A DNA stretch of 64,000 nucleotides from Lewinellaceae bacterium (GCA_020636255.1 JACJYE010000009.1:248001-312000); one strand, 5' to 3'. Counted from the stretch's first letter, positions 44,239-53,061 are shown. A program made the numbers and translations. Notes: generated by a model from the letters alone, not told the origin.

Positions 44239-45486
44239 ATGAAGCGCGCTTTTCCCCAACCCATTCACCACCAATGGCTCGGCATGCTGTCGATAGGTAC
44301 TATCCTGGTGGGTATGTTGTTGTCGGAAGCTGCGATCAGCATCGGCATGATCGCCCTGATCGGTAATGCGGTGCTCAATTGGGGGGTGGGAGGATTGTTC
44401 CGCCGCTTTCTTCACCATAAGGCCCTGCTGGGGCTGACGGGTATTTTTATCTTCTATCTGCTGAGCGGGTTGTGGTCGGAAGATACCGCTTTTCTGTTGC
44501 GCCGCCTGCGCCTTAGCCTGCCGTTGCTCATCCTGCCGTTCGGCATGCTGTCGCTGCCGAGGTTCGACAGGCGGGATTACTACAGCCTGCTTTACGGTTT
44601 CTTCTGGGCAGTCGTGGTGCTGAGTGTGTACTCCCTGGCCTTGTATGTGAAAGATTACCAGCAGATCACAGAGTTGTACAAACGCGGTAAAGTATTGCCT
44701 ACACCCGTTATGCACATCCGGTTCAGCCTGATGGTGGCCTATTGCGTGGCTATTGGTTGGTACCTCTTTACGGAGCGTTTTTACTGGTCTTTTAAATGGG
44801 AGCGCTACCTGCTGCTGGGCTTCACCGCTTTCTTACTGGTATATCTGCATGTGCTGGCCGTGCGTAGCGGGCTGCTGGCGGTGTATGGTGTGTTGCTCTT
44901 TTTCCTGCTCCACGCCATTGTAAAAGGCCGGCGTTACGGCCTCGGCCTGGCCGCTGTTATTATGCTGGTGGTGGGCGTATGGCTTGCCTTTCGATATGTG
45001 CCCACGCTGAAGAACAAGGCCGGGTATACCCGATACAGCATTAACCTTTTCCTCAAACGGGAGAAGCTCGAAGAACTCTCCGACTCCTACCGCCTGGGGT
45101 CTCTACTCGCCGGTGCGGAGCTTGGCCTGCAACACCCGCTCACGGGTATAGGCATCGGCGATATCCGCAGAGAATGCGATGCCTACTTCCAGCAGCACCT
45201 TCCGGCCCTGGTAGGGCAGGGGCTGATGCCGCACAACCAATACCTTTTTATGTTTGCGGCAACAGGGCTGCCGGGGTTGCTGCTCCTGGCATGGGCCAGC
45301 CTCTATCCGTTGTATTACCGGCGTAGCTACCGCAACGTGCTGATCGCCGCTTTTCACATCATCGCCCTCTCCTCCTTTATGGTGGAACATACCCTGGAAA
45401 CCCAGCTCGGCCTGGCCTTCTACCTGGCCTTCGTCCTGATGGGTATCCGCTTCCAGGAAGGGCAACCGGAAAATGGAAAACCATGA
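44239..45486 (+). CDS. O-antigen ligase/polymerase (Wzy/WaaL) family membrane protein
   Basis: A 415-residue polytopic membrane protein with about ten hydrophobic helices. The Wzy_C-type region includes the conserved Arg-rich stretch before the large loop (LAVRSGLLAVYGVLLFFLL) and, in the loop, HPLTGIGIGDI ... MPHNQYLF, where the GxGxG and HNxxL residues are typical of the family. Members join polysaccharide to lipid A core or polymerise repeat units on the periplasmic side. The stop overlaps the next glycosyltransferase start by 4 bp (ATGA), supporting a shared surface-glycan role. Confidence 0.85.
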   Translation: MKRAFPQPIHHQWLGMLSIGTILVGMLLSEAAISIGMIALIGNAVLNWGVGGLFRRFLHHKALLGLTGIFIFYLLSGLWSEDTAFLLRRLRLSLPLLILPFGMLSLPRFDRRDYYSLLYGFFWAVVVLSVYSLALYVKDYQQITELYKRGKVLPTPVMHIRFSLMVAYCVAIGWYLFTERFYWSFKWERYLLLGFTAFLLVYLHVLAVRSGLLAVYGVLLFFLLHAIVKGRRYGLGLAAVIMLVVGVWLAFRYVPTLKNKAGYTRYSINLFLKREKLEELSDSYRLGSLLAGAELGLQHPLTGIGIGDIRRECDAYFQQHLPALVGQGLMPHNQYLFMFAATGLPGLLLLAWASLYPLYYRRSYRNVLIAAFHIIALSSFMVEHTLETQLGLAFYLAFVLMGIRFQEGQPENGKP

Positions 45487-46268
45487 TCAAGCTTTCCGTT
45501 GTCGTGATCACTTTCAATGAGGCCGATAACATCGGCCGTTGCCTGGATAGCGTACAGAAAATAGCGGACGACATACTGGTGGTCGACTCCTTCTCTACCG
45601 ATACCACGGTGGACATCGCCCGTGAAAAAGGGGCAAGGGTTATCCAGAATCCCTGGGAAGATTACCACAAACAACGGGGCTTCGCCGTTCAGCATGCACA
45701 ATACGATCACGTTCTGGCACTCGATGCCGACGAGTTCCTGTCAGACGCCCTGGAAAAGGCCGTTGGGCAGGTAAAGGGAGATTGGCAGCACGAGGGCTAC
45801 CGCATCTACCGGATGAATAGAATAGGGGACACCTGGCTCCACCACACCAGCTGGTACCCCGACCCTACGCTCCGCCTTTTCGACCGCCGCAAAGTGACGT
45901 TCGAAACCATGCGTGGGCACGACCTGGTTGTCGTAACACCTGGAGGCTCTACCGGCCTTGTTAAGGCGCCCCTGATGCATCATTCCAATTACAACCTCCA
46001 CGACCGCATGCACCGCCTCAACCAACAGAGCACCGAAGCGGCCCGCTTTTACTTCGAAAGAGGCCGGAAAGGCAGCTGGTTGCGCATTCTGCTGAAACCT
46101 CTGGGCCGCTTTCTCGTGGAACTCGTCCTGCGCCGCGGCTTTCTGGGGGGCTTTTACGGCTTTGCGATCTCCGTTACCGCAGCCCATTATGTATTCCTCC
46201 GCGAAACCAAGCTGATGGAAATGCACCGCCTGGGACGATCCTATTCCAAAGACAACTGGCGGCATTAG
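45483..46268 (+). CDS. family 2 glycosyltransferase (LPS-core WaaE/KdtX-like)
   Basis: 261-residue GT-A fold enzyme. It shows the N-terminal LSVVVITFNEADNIGRCLDS, the nucleotide-binding LVVDSFSTDTT and the metal-binding ALDADEF (DxD) motifs of family 2. The closest described group is the beta-1,4-glucosyltransferase WaaE/KdtX of lipopolysaccharide core, which also has the QRGFAVQHA and DPTLRLFDRR segments. It overlaps the ligase gene by 4 bp. Sugar donor and acceptor cannot be read from the sequence. Confidence 0.9.
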   Translation: MIKLSVVVITFNEADNIGRCLDSVQKIADDILVVDSFSTDTTVDIAREKGARVIQNPWEDYHKQRGFAVQHAQYDHVLALDADEFLSDALEKAVGQVKGDWQHEGYRIYRMNRIGDTWLHHTSWYPDPTLRLFDRRKVTFETMRGHDLVVVTPGGSTGLVKAPLMHHSNYNLHDRMHRLNQQSTEAARFYFERGRKGSWLRILLKPLGRFLVELVLRRGFLGGFYGFAISVTAAHYVFLRETKLMEMHRLGRSYSKDNWRH

Positions 46269-46632
46269 AGGCCCAAGGTTAAAGGGCAACGGACATCTCA
46301 TGCCGTTGTGGCGGAGCCAGCCATCTCGCCCAATGGGCGTTAACAGATCAGCCACGGGCATCGCCCGTGGACGAAATGGCGTTGTGGCGCAGCCACCGGT
46401 CAAGGTTAAAGGGCCCAGGAGAGGGGGTGAACCAGGAACTTGCAACTTGTAACCAGCCAGGGAGACCGGGAGATAGGGGGGGCGGGTGAGGAGGTGAACC
46501 AGGGTAAACAGAAACTACAAAAAAGTGGCATTTGTCATCTTTTCAGCGCAGCCCTTTCCTTATCTTTAGTAGTGTTCAAAACATCGTCGGACCTGTTTTT
46601 TGATGGATACTTAACAATAAAAATAATACTTT
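46269..46632. other. 364-bp intergenic region of repeated sequence
   Basis: Holds the dispersed palindrome CCACGGGC-atc-GCCCGTGG (near 46353-46371, shared with the 69-bp array at 26318), a duplicated gttgtggcg.agcca motif, purine-rich filler resembling that at 49196-49320, and MITE copy D at 46568. No gene is seen. Confidence 0.6.
46568..46612. repeat. MITE-like element, copy D (short)
   Basis: Starts AGTAGTGTTCAAAAC and ends GTTTTTTGATGGATACTT, the inverted partner. Only about 45 bp, so most of the interior found in copy A is missing. Confidence 0.6.
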
Positions 46633-47034
46633 ATGGTACGCTTGGAACATATCGGCATAGCGGTGAAAGACCTAGAGGCCAGTAATGAATTATTTGAACA
46701 ACTGCTCGGTACGCCGGCCTATAAGATCGAAGAGGTGGCATCTGAGCATGTGAAGACCTCTTTCTTCAAAACCGGTGAATCCAAGATCGAATTGCTTGAA
46801 GCGACGACTCCGGAGAGCGCCATCGCAAAATACCTCGACAAACGCGGCGAAGGCATCCACCATATCGCCTTTGAAGTCGAGGATATCCACGCCGAGATGG
46901 CGCGCATGAGAGCTCAGGGTTACCAACTGCTCAACGAACAGCCCAAACGTGGCGCCGACAATAAGCTGGTCTGCTTCATTCACCCCAAATCCGCCAACGG
47001 CGTGCTGGTGGAGCTGTGCCAGACGGTGGAATGA
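46633..47034 (+). CDS. mce: methylmalonyl-CoA epimerase
   Basis: 133-residue vicinal-oxygen-chelate (glyoxalase-fold) enzyme that interconverts (R)- and (S)-methylmalonyl-CoA, linking propionate and odd-chain/amino-acid degradation to succinyl-CoA. Metal ligands are visible: His in LEHIGIAV, His in GEGIHHIAFEV, and Glu in GVLVELCQ. Length and the KTSFFKTGESKIELLEAT segment fit the family exactly. It stands alone, converging with the caspase gene on the opposite strand; MITE copy D lies in its upstream region. Confidence 0.93.
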   Translation: MVRLEHIGIAVKDLEASNELFEQLLGTPAYKIEEVASEHVKTSFFKTGESKIELLEATTPESAIAKYLDKRGEGIHHIAFEVEDIHAEMARMRAQGYQLLNEQPKRGADNKLVCFIHPKSANGVLVELCQTVE

Positions 47035-47059
47035 ACGCCGGCCGCTGAATGTAGGTTTG

Positions 47060-49000
47060 TCAGTCTCTCCTGATCGCCACCGGCATCGAGCGGTCGTAAT
47101 CGCCCTGGATGAGCGGCGATTGCATGTTGCCGGTATAGGCGCGTACATTGGTGTACACGAAGTTGTAGAGCTCCTGGACGGTAACGTAGCCGTCGGCATC
47201 CTTATCCGCTTCCCCTTTTAGCCCTCTGATGAGGTAATGGCTGAATACGCCCTGCCGCAGCCCGCTTGACTCCAGCGAGGTTTCCTCCGATTTGGAAGAC
47301 ATGATCAGAGCGGTGCCGGGATTGGCCTGTGCGAGGCGGTTGTAGTAATTGGCCAGCATATTCGGGTTGCTGCCGCGCATGGCCAGCAGGCTTCCCGAAT
47401 GACAGGCGTCGGCAATGCAGAGCTTGTACTTTGCCGGGCTGCGCTTCAGCAAGGCGTTTATTTCTTCGTGGAAGAGCTTGTTGCTGTAACCGTCAAAATC
47501 GTAGGGCAGGAAGGCGCCCGGCAGGCCGTGGCCAGAATAGTAGAGCAGCACCAGGTCGTTGCGGCCAGCCTGGTTGAAGATCTCCGCCATCGTCTTTTTA
47601 ATATTGGAAAGCGTAGCCTCTTCATCGATGAGGATGCGGATATGGCTGTCGTCGAGTGCGCCGCCTTCGGGACTTTTCAGGAAGGCGTACATGCGGTAGG
47701 CGTCGTCGTCGGTATAGCGAAGCACCGGCATGTGGTTGTAGGCGGCAATACCGATGACGACGGCCCAGATCTGCAGGCCGGGCTGCCCGGGAGCGGGCTC
47801 CGGTGACAAGGGCACGGATGTAGCCTGCTCATGAGGCGCGTATACGCCACTCTGCCAGTTGCCGGAAACTTCAGAGCCGTCTTTCAGGAACAGGGTGCCG
47901 TAACCGTTAAGTTTGCCTGCCGCCATTTCTCCTTCGTAGCGCTCGCCGTTATCGTAGAACACCGTGCCGCGGCCGTGCGGCAGGCCGTTGTGGAAAGACC
48001 CCACGTATTTATCGCCTTCTTTGAAAATATAAGTGCCGAAGCCTTCCTGGCAGTCGCCGCTGATGCAGCCTTTTTCCGGCCGTGCCTGTCTGCCGCTGTA
48101 TTCTCCGTCCTGCCAGAAACCATCGGTAACGTTGCCATTTATTTGGTACAGTGTACCCTTCCCATTAGGCACGCCATTGCGGAATTCGCCGCTGTATTTC
48201 TCTCCGTTAGGGTAGTAAAAGGTGCCGCGCCCTTCGGGCAGGCCATTGCGGAATACCCCTTCGTAGCGGCTCCCGTCGATATATGCCAGGGTGCCCCGGC
48301 CTCCGAAACAGTCGCCGCTGATGCACCCGGCCTGTACATCCGTATTGGCCGCTTCGGTGTTCTGGCTGCTGAGGTAGGAACTGGCGAGGGCCCCCTGGCC
48401 GTCGACGGGTTGCCCGCGCTCCCACATGCCGGTGCGCTGGCTGCCATCGGAATAGGCCATTGTGCCCTGCCCGTGGGGTTGCCGATGCTGCCACTGCCCG
48501 CGATATTCACTGCCATCCGAAAAATGGCAAAGCCCGTTGCCGTGGATCTCTCCATCCAGGAAATCACCCGTATATACGGCGCCGCTGGGGAAGACGTAAA
48601 CGCCGCGGCCGGTGTAACAGTTGCCGGAAATACAGCCTTCCAGCTTATCATTGGCGGGCTGGGCGCCGCCGCGGGCCCGCAGGCTTTCGGAAGGGTGTTC
48701 GCCAACGAAACGCCCCTTTTCGAACCACCCTACCTGTAACTTGCCGTCGTTCAGGGTTTTTGCGCCCTTGCCGTGTGGCAGCCCTTCGGCCCATTCGCCA
48801 TGGTAAAAGCTGCCGTCGGGCCAGTAGCAGATGCCAATGCCCTGGCTTTTTCCATTTATAAAGGGGCCGGTATACCGGGCGCCGCTGCTATAGCGGTAGG
48901 AACCTTCGCCATTGGCGCAATCGCCTTCCAGGCATTGGGCAGACAGCGTAACGCCTGCCAGTAGGCAGGCCAGGAGTAACAAGGGGCTAAATCGGTTCAT
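47060..49000 (-). CDS. secreted MORN-repeat caspase-family (C14) protein, paralog 1
   Basis: 646 residues. ATG 49000 gives signal peptide SPLLLLACLLAGVTLSAQ. The N-terminal 420 residues hold 12 MORN-type repeats (GSRYEGVFRNGLPEGRGTF and similar) in four blocks of three. Each block begins with a two-Cys motif (CLEGDC, CISGNC, CISGDC, CISGDC). A caspase-like peptidase domain follows with the catalytic dyad His491 (YYSGHG) and Cys533 (IADACHSGS). After it lies an EF-hand-like loop (DKDADGYVTVQEL). There is no T9SS domain, so a periplasmic location is likely. Prokaryotic C14 peptidases usually cut after basic residues and many need calcium; the target is unknown. The next gene upstream is a paralog in the same orientation, separated by repeat DNA. 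Confidence 0.88.
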   Translation of the reverse strand: MNRFSPLLLLACLLAGVTLSAQCLEGDCANGEGSYRYSSGARYTGPFINGKSQGIGICYWPDGSFYHGEWAEGLPHGKGAKTLNDGKLQVGWFEKGRFVGEHPSESLRARGGAQPANDKLEGCISGNCYTGRGVYVFPSGAVYTGDFLDGEIHGNGLCHFSDGSEYRGQWQHRQPHGQGTMAYSDGSQRTGMWERGQPVDGQGALASSYLSSQNTEAANTDVQAGCISGDCFGGRGTLAYIDGSRYEGVFRNGLPEGRGTFYYPNGEKYSGEFRNGVPNGKGTLYQINGNVTDGFWQDGEYSGRQARPEKGCISGDCQEGFGTYIFKEGDKYVGSFHNGLPHGRGTVFYDNGERYEGEMAAGKLNGYGTLFLKDGSEVSGNWQSGVYAPHEQATSVPLSPEPAPGQPGLQIWAVVIGIAAYNHMPVLRYTDDDAYRMYAFLKSPEGGALDDSHIRILIDEEATLSNIKKTMAEIFNQAGRNDLVLLYYSGHGLPGAFLPYDFDGYSNKLFHEEINALLKRSPAKYKLCIADACHSGSLLAMRGSNPNMLANYYNRLAQANPGTALIMSSKSEETSLESSGLRQGVFSHYLIRGLKGEADKDADGYVTVQELYNFVYTNVRAYTGNMQSPLIQGDYDRSMPVAIRRD

Positions 49001-49418
49001 GGTATTCTGATTTGTTCTGTCATGGAGAATGGAGGACAGAAGGATGCCTTTGCCTTCTCTATGGCCGTTGGGGCGCCTCCGGAGCTTTTGACACCGGATC
49101 GGCATTTGCTATATAACTGGGATGTATATATGTACGAAAATCACATGGCAGTTGTTGCAGGCGGGGTGGTGGTTTGGATAAAAAAGTAGCATTAGGCAGG
49201 GGAGGCAGATAGGCATGTGACAGGGAGGCCGGGTGGTAGGGAGATAGGGAGACTGGGGCGCGGAGTGGCCACTGGCTAACTTTAAACGTGAAACCTGCAA
49301 CTTTGAACAGTCCCCAGTCTCCTCCAAAACAGCCCGGGCCGGGCTGTTTTGGATACTATGCCCTTCGGGCGGCAGATACTGTTGATCCTATGGAGAACTT
49401 TTTTTTTGAACACTACTA
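49001..49418. other. 418-bp region between the two caspase genes
   Basis: Contains purine-rich low-complexity filler (49190-49320), a perfect palindrome CCAAAACAGCCCGG/CCGGGCTGTTTTGG (49324-49352) and MITE copy E whose right end touches the stop codon of paralog 2. No gene seen; the palindrome could end transcription of paralog 2. Confidence 0.6.
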
Positions 49419-49420
49419 CT
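49324..49420. repeat. MITE-like element, copy E
   Basis: On the minus strand it begins AGTAGTGTTCAAAAAAAAAG and ends in AGTATCC followed by the palindrome AAAACAGCCCGG-type sequence, matching the ends of copy D. The minus-strand TAG stop codon of the adjacent caspase (49419-49421) lies at its edge. Confidence 0.55.
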
Positions 49421-51077
49421 ACGGCTTGGCCACCACATTGGCATCGCGCACGAAGGCCACCGGCATATTGGGGTCGAATTTGCCGGTAAGGGTGGGCGTC
49501 TGTATGTTGCCTGTATACATGCGCACGTTTTGGTGCACGTAGTCGAACAATTCCTGGATGGTTACGATGTTGTCGCCGTTCTGGTTGGCGGCGCCCTTGA
49601 GGCCGCGCACCAGGAAATGGCTGAAGATGCCCGACCTCAGGCCTCCGTCTTCGAGGGAATATTCTTCACCTTTGGAGGACATCAGCAGGGCCATGCCGCC
49701 GCTCGAGCGTTCGAAAGCCTCGTAATAGCTTTTCAGGGCGATCTGCAGGGGCGTTTTCATCGACAGCAGGCTGCCGGAGTGGCAGGCGTCGGCCAGTACG
49801 ATCTTGTGTTTGGCCTTACTTTCTTCCAGTAGGGCCTTGATCTCTTCGTGTTTGAGCTGGTTGTTGTAGCCGTCGAAGTCGACCGGCAGGAAGGAGCCCT
49901 GGAGGCCGTGGCCCGAGAAATAGAAGATGATGACGTCGTTCTCGTCGGCGCGCAGGAAAGTAGCGCGCATGGCGTTGAGCACGTTCTTCCGGGTCGCTTC
50001 CTCGTCGATGAGCAGCCTGACCTGTTCGTCGGGCAGCGCGCCGCCTTCGGGGCTCTTGAGGAAAGCATAGAGCTGGTAGGCGTCATCGTCGGTATAGCGC
50101 AGGGGAGGCATGTGGGTATAAGTAGCGGCGCCCACCACTACGGCCCATATTTTGACCTGGGCGTCCCGGTCGACGGGGATGGGCGCAGGCCCTTCGGATT
50201 CGCCCTGGACGAAGAGTTTTTTGACGGGTTTGCCGAAATCCCAGATAGCGCCCACTACGCGGCCGCTGTTGTAATACATGACGCCCCGGCCGTGTGGCGT
50301 GTGTTGTTTCCACCCCCCTTCGTAGCGGCTGCCGCTGGCGTAGTATACGGTGCCCGTGCCTTCCGGTTGGCCGTTGTGGAAATCGCCCACGTATACCGAA
50401 CCGTCGCCGTAGGTGTATTTGCCGGGGCCTTGCTGGCAGTAAAGCAGGTTGCAGTTAGGCAGGTTGGCCGTATCGCCCTGGTAGGCCAGCTTGCTCCAGT
50501 CGGTCAGGTATTGCCCGTCAGACCATTCGCCGGTGACCTCTTCGCCGTCGGGGAAGGATAGCTTGCCGCGGCCATGGCGCAGGTTGTTGGACCACTGCCC
50601 GTTGTAGATAGACCCGTCGGAGTAATACATGATACCGTCTCCTTCGAACAGGCCTAACCGGAACTGTCCTTCGAAGCGGTCGTTGTTGGCAAAAAAGAAG
50701 ATACCCCGCCCCTGCTGCTTGCCGTCCTGCCACAGGCCTTCGTATCGGTTGCCGTTGGCGTACGACATGATGCCCCGGCCTTCGAAGCGGTTGGCGTCGA
50801 ATTCGCCGGTGTATTTATCGCCATTAGGGTAAGACAGGATACCCATGCCGTGGCGGTAGCCGTTCTTCCAGTCGCCGATATATTCGCGGCCATCTGAGAA
50901 GGATAGGGTTCCCTTGCCGTTCGGTTTACCTTCTTTAAACAGCCCTTCGTAGCGCGCGCCGCTCGGATAGATACAAACGCCCTGCCCGCCTATGCAATCG
51001 CCCGACAGGCATTCGATCTGTGCATTTGCCAGGCTTACAGCCAATATAGTGCTCAATAAAATCAGTACCCCTTTCAT
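49419..51077 (-). CDS. secreted MORN-repeat caspase-family (C14) protein, paralog 2
   Basis: 552 residues with signal peptide VLILLSTILAVSLANAQ. The N-terminal part has ten MORN-type repeats: seven in a run after CLSGDC, then three after CNLLYC. The caspase domain has His390 (YFSGHG) and Cys432 (LADACHSGS) and is strongly similar to that of paralog 1 (shared LRYTDDDAY, YAFLKSPEGGAL, LLIDEEAT, GIFSHFLVRGLKG). The EF-hand-like loop of paralog 1 is degenerate here (NQNGDNIVTIQEL). Ends MPVAFVRDANVVAKP, a little longer than paralog 1. Tandem duplication followed by remodelling of the MORN region is the simplest history. Confidence 0.88.
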   Translation of the reverse strand: MKGVLILLSTILAVSLANAQIECLSGDCIGGQGVCIYPSGARYEGLFKEGKPNGKGTLSFSDGREYIGDWKNGYRHGMGILSYPNGDKYTGEFDANRFEGRGIMSYANGNRYEGLWQDGKQQGRGIFFFANNDRFEGQFRLGLFEGDGIMYYSDGSIYNGQWSNNLRHGRGKLSFPDGEEVTGEWSDGQYLTDWSKLAYQGDTANLPNCNLLYCQQGPGKYTYGDGSVYVGDFHNGQPEGTGTVYYASGSRYEGGWKQHTPHGRGVMYYNSGRVVGAIWDFGKPVKKLFVQGESEGPAPIPVDRDAQVKIWAVVVGAATYTHMPPLRYTDDDAYQLYAFLKSPEGGALPDEQVRLLIDEEATRKNVLNAMRATFLRADENDVIIFYFSGHGLQGSFLPVDFDGYNNQLKHEEIKALLEESKAKHKIVLADACHSGSLLSMKTPLQIALKSYYEAFERSSGGMALLMSSKGEEYSLEDGGLRSGIFSHFLVRGLKGAANQNGDNIVTIQELFDYVHQNVRMYTGNIQTPTLTGKFDPNMPVAFVRDANVVAKP

Positions 51078-51333
51078 GATCTGGTGTTTTGGCTTCAGAA
51101 TAAGTTGTTAGGATAAAAAGTAGAAGGCAGTTACATAAAGGTATGGCGTTTTGATTGGCGATTGTTGCCAGGTGGCACGAATAATAATACCGTCAGCCTG
51201 CTGCTTATTGCCTGTGCCGGCAGGTTTTAAGAAATTTTAGGATATTTGCGGTCGAAGTAGCGTTCAACAAATGGCGAACTGATTTTTTGAAGATTCCTAA
51301 ATGTAATAATACCACCATTAAATGTATTTCCGT

Positions 51334-51822
51334 ATGATCAGAAAAGCACTGTTCTTTCTTCTGTTCGCTGGCCTGATGGCAGCATGCAGCACCAGTAAAA
51401 ACAGCACAGCTGCCAACAACCAGGTTTTTGGCGAAGCATTCAGCCCGAAAAAAGTGCTGACCTATGATGAACTTCGTACCAGGATAGCCGATAAGGATTC
51501 CCTGGCCGCCAATATGACGGGCACGATCGTTGAGGTCTGCCAGGTAAAAGGCTGCTGGATGACCATCGCTTCCGAAGACCCGCAGGTGGGCCCTATCCTG
51601 GTGCGCTTCAAGGACTATGGGTTTTTTATGCCCAAGGATATTTCCGGCCGCAAAGTGGTCATGAACGGCTATGCTTTCCGCGATGTCACCACAGTTGAAG
51701 AGCTGCGCCACTATGCTGAAGATGCAGGCAAGACGAAAGAGGAGATCGAGGCCATCACTGCTCCCAAGGAAGAGCTGAAATTCCTGGCTTCGGGCGTTAT
51801 CCTGCTAAACGCGCAGAATTAA
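51334..51822 (+). CDS. DUF4920 lipoprotein
   Basis: 162-residue predicted lipoprotein: signal KALFFLLFAGLMAAC with lipobox Cys. The mature domain matches DUF4920 as known from Bacteroidota: NQVFGEAFSPKKVLTYDELR, then TGTIVEVCQVKGCWMTI (two Cys in CQVKGCW, which could bind metal or form a disulfide) and PILVRFKDYGFFMPKD. Function of the family is unknown. ATG 51334 is preferred because it begins the positively charged MIRK; ATG 51322 would add four residues. Confidence 0.85.
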   Translation: MIRKALFFLLFAGLMAACSTSKNSTAANNQVFGEAFSPKKVLTYDELRTRIADKDSLAANMTGTIVEVCQVKGCWMTIASEDPQVGPILVRFKDYGFFMPKDISGRKVVMNGYAFRDVTTVEELRHYAEDAGKTKEEIEAITAPKEELKFLASGVILLNAQN

Positions 51823-51933
51823 ACAAAACGCTTTTGGGGCGGAAAGTGGCCTTTGGGCAATTTTCCGTCCTAATTCCAATACGAAAAGAAACTTTCAAAT
51901 CGTTGAAAGCGTAAATATGTAAATTCCTGTGTT

Positions 51934-51982
51934 AGTAGTGTTCAAAAAATAAGTACTCCATTGGAGCTTTTGATGGTTACTC
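51934..51982. repeat. MITE-like element, copy C (short)
   Basis: AGTAGTGTTCAAAAAATAAG at one end and CTTTTGATGGTTACTC at the other; about 49 bp, a palindromic remnant of the longer copies. Confidence 0.55.
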
Positions 51983-52120
51983 AGGAGCAGGAGTGTGGAA
52001 AAACGAAATCTAAACCTTAGCAGCAGGAGCCAGACAGCCGGTATTATCATCAAACGCCATCCGCTTCCAGGGCCATTCGTGCCTGCGTTTTGGGGTTCAG
52101 CTGCTGAAAAAACTAAAGCC

Positions 52121-52714
52121 ATGAATTTTCACGCGGCCAAGGCATATATCCTGGATAAGCTGGAACGGGAATTGTCAGACAAGCTCTACTATCATGGCGT
52201 GCACCATACCCTCGATGTCCTGTACACTATTGAGGAGCTTTGCTACCTCGAAAGAGTCTCTCCTTACGAAGAACTGCTGCTGAAAACGGCAGCCCTTTTC
52301 CACGATTCCGGTTTCATCATCAGCAACAAGGAGCATGAGCAGCTGAGCTGCCAGATCGCCCACGAAAACCTGCCCCGGTACGGATACACCGCCGTGGAGA
52401 TAGGCCGCATTAGTAGTATGATCATGGCTACGCGCATTCCGCAGAGCCCCAAGAATTTTCTGGAAACCCTGCTCTGCGATGCCGACCTCGACTACCTGGG
52501 CCGCGATGATTTTTACGACATCGGTTCCACTTTGTTCAAAGAACTGAAAGCCTACGATATCCTGCAATCGGAAGAGGCCTGGAACCGGGTGCAGGTTAGC
52601 TTTCTGGAAAGCCACTCCTTTTTTACCCAAACCAATAAGCGGCGGCGGGCCGCGAAAAAGCAGCGCTACCTGGAAGAACTTAAAGAGGTGGTAGCGGCTT
52701 ACGAAAAAAATTAA
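52121..52714 (+). CDS. HD-domain phosphohydrolase
   Basis: 197-residue metal-dependent phosphohydrolase of the HD superfamily. Metal-binding residues are visible as YYHGVHHTLDVL, the HD pair in AALFHDSGF, a further His in SCQIAHENL and an Asp in CDADLDYLGR. Such proteins cut phosphomonoesters or cyclic nucleotides; the substrate is unknown. ATG 52121 begins the conserved part; the open frame before it crosses MITE copy C's neighbourhood and is not supported. Confidence 0.85.
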   Translation: MNFHAAKAYILDKLERELSDKLYYHGVHHTLDVLYTIEELCYLERVSPYEELLLKTAALFHDSGFIISNKEHEQLSCQIAHENLPRYGYTAVEIGRISSMIMATRIPQSPKNFLETLLCDADLDYLGRDDFYDIGSTLFKELKAYDILQSEEAWNRVQVSFLESHSFFTQTNKRRRAAKKQRYLEELKEVVAAYEKN

Positions 52715-52788
52715 CACATCAAGGCAGCGGCAGGGAACGGCTATTCGTTTCCTTCGTAGTTTGATGATATAGGCGTAAATTTTTTTTG

Positions 52789-52849
52789 TAAGCAGCCCCT
52801 GCTTTATACTCACTAGTTTAAACCTAATATTTAAGGAAGGGGCTGCTTA
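52789..52849. repeat. 12-bp inverted repeat with 37-nt spacer
   Basis: TAAGCAGCCCCT (52789-52800) and AGGGGCTGCTTA (52838-52849), with T-runs outside both arms. It may act as a loose terminator in both directions. Confidence 0.5.
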
Positions 52850-52888
52850 TTTTTCCTACCCTGGCCCCTGGCCCTTTCAGGCGCATTT

Positions 52889-52976
52889 AGCAGTGTTCAA
52901 TAAATAAGTTCTCCATTGGAGATGTTGTGATGTGTCGCAAACTGGAAGCTTTAGAGCTTGTTTTTTGATCGTTACC
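52889..52976. repeat. MITE-like element, copy B
   Basis: AGCAGTGTTCAATAAATAAG at the left and GCTTGTTTTTTGATCGTTAC at the right as inverted partner; shares AGTTCTCCATTGGAG and GATGTGT with copy A. Confidence 0.7.
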
Positions 52977-52982
52977 AGCTTC

Positions 52983-53052
52983 AAAAAAAGCCCGCTGAAA
53001 CGGGCGTTGGCGGGCAAAAAAAAAGCGGAATGGGCAAAGCCACATTCCGCTT
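52983..53052 (-). terminator. two tandem terminators for the minus-strand tRNA-like operon
   Basis: Read on the minus strand: AAGCGGAATG/CATTCCGCTT (53023-53052) with a 10-nt loop followed by a long T-run, then GCCCGC/GCGGGC (52990-53015) followed by seven T. The first lies 9 nt after the downstream tRNA-like gene. Confidence 0.8.
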
Positions 53053-53061
53053 AATGGTTAG

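Noticed and set aside
47060..51077. Anti-phage defence island built on the caspases
   Set aside because: Neighbours are ordinary metabolic and lipoprotein genes, and both caspases have signal peptides, unlike cytoplasmic defence caspases.
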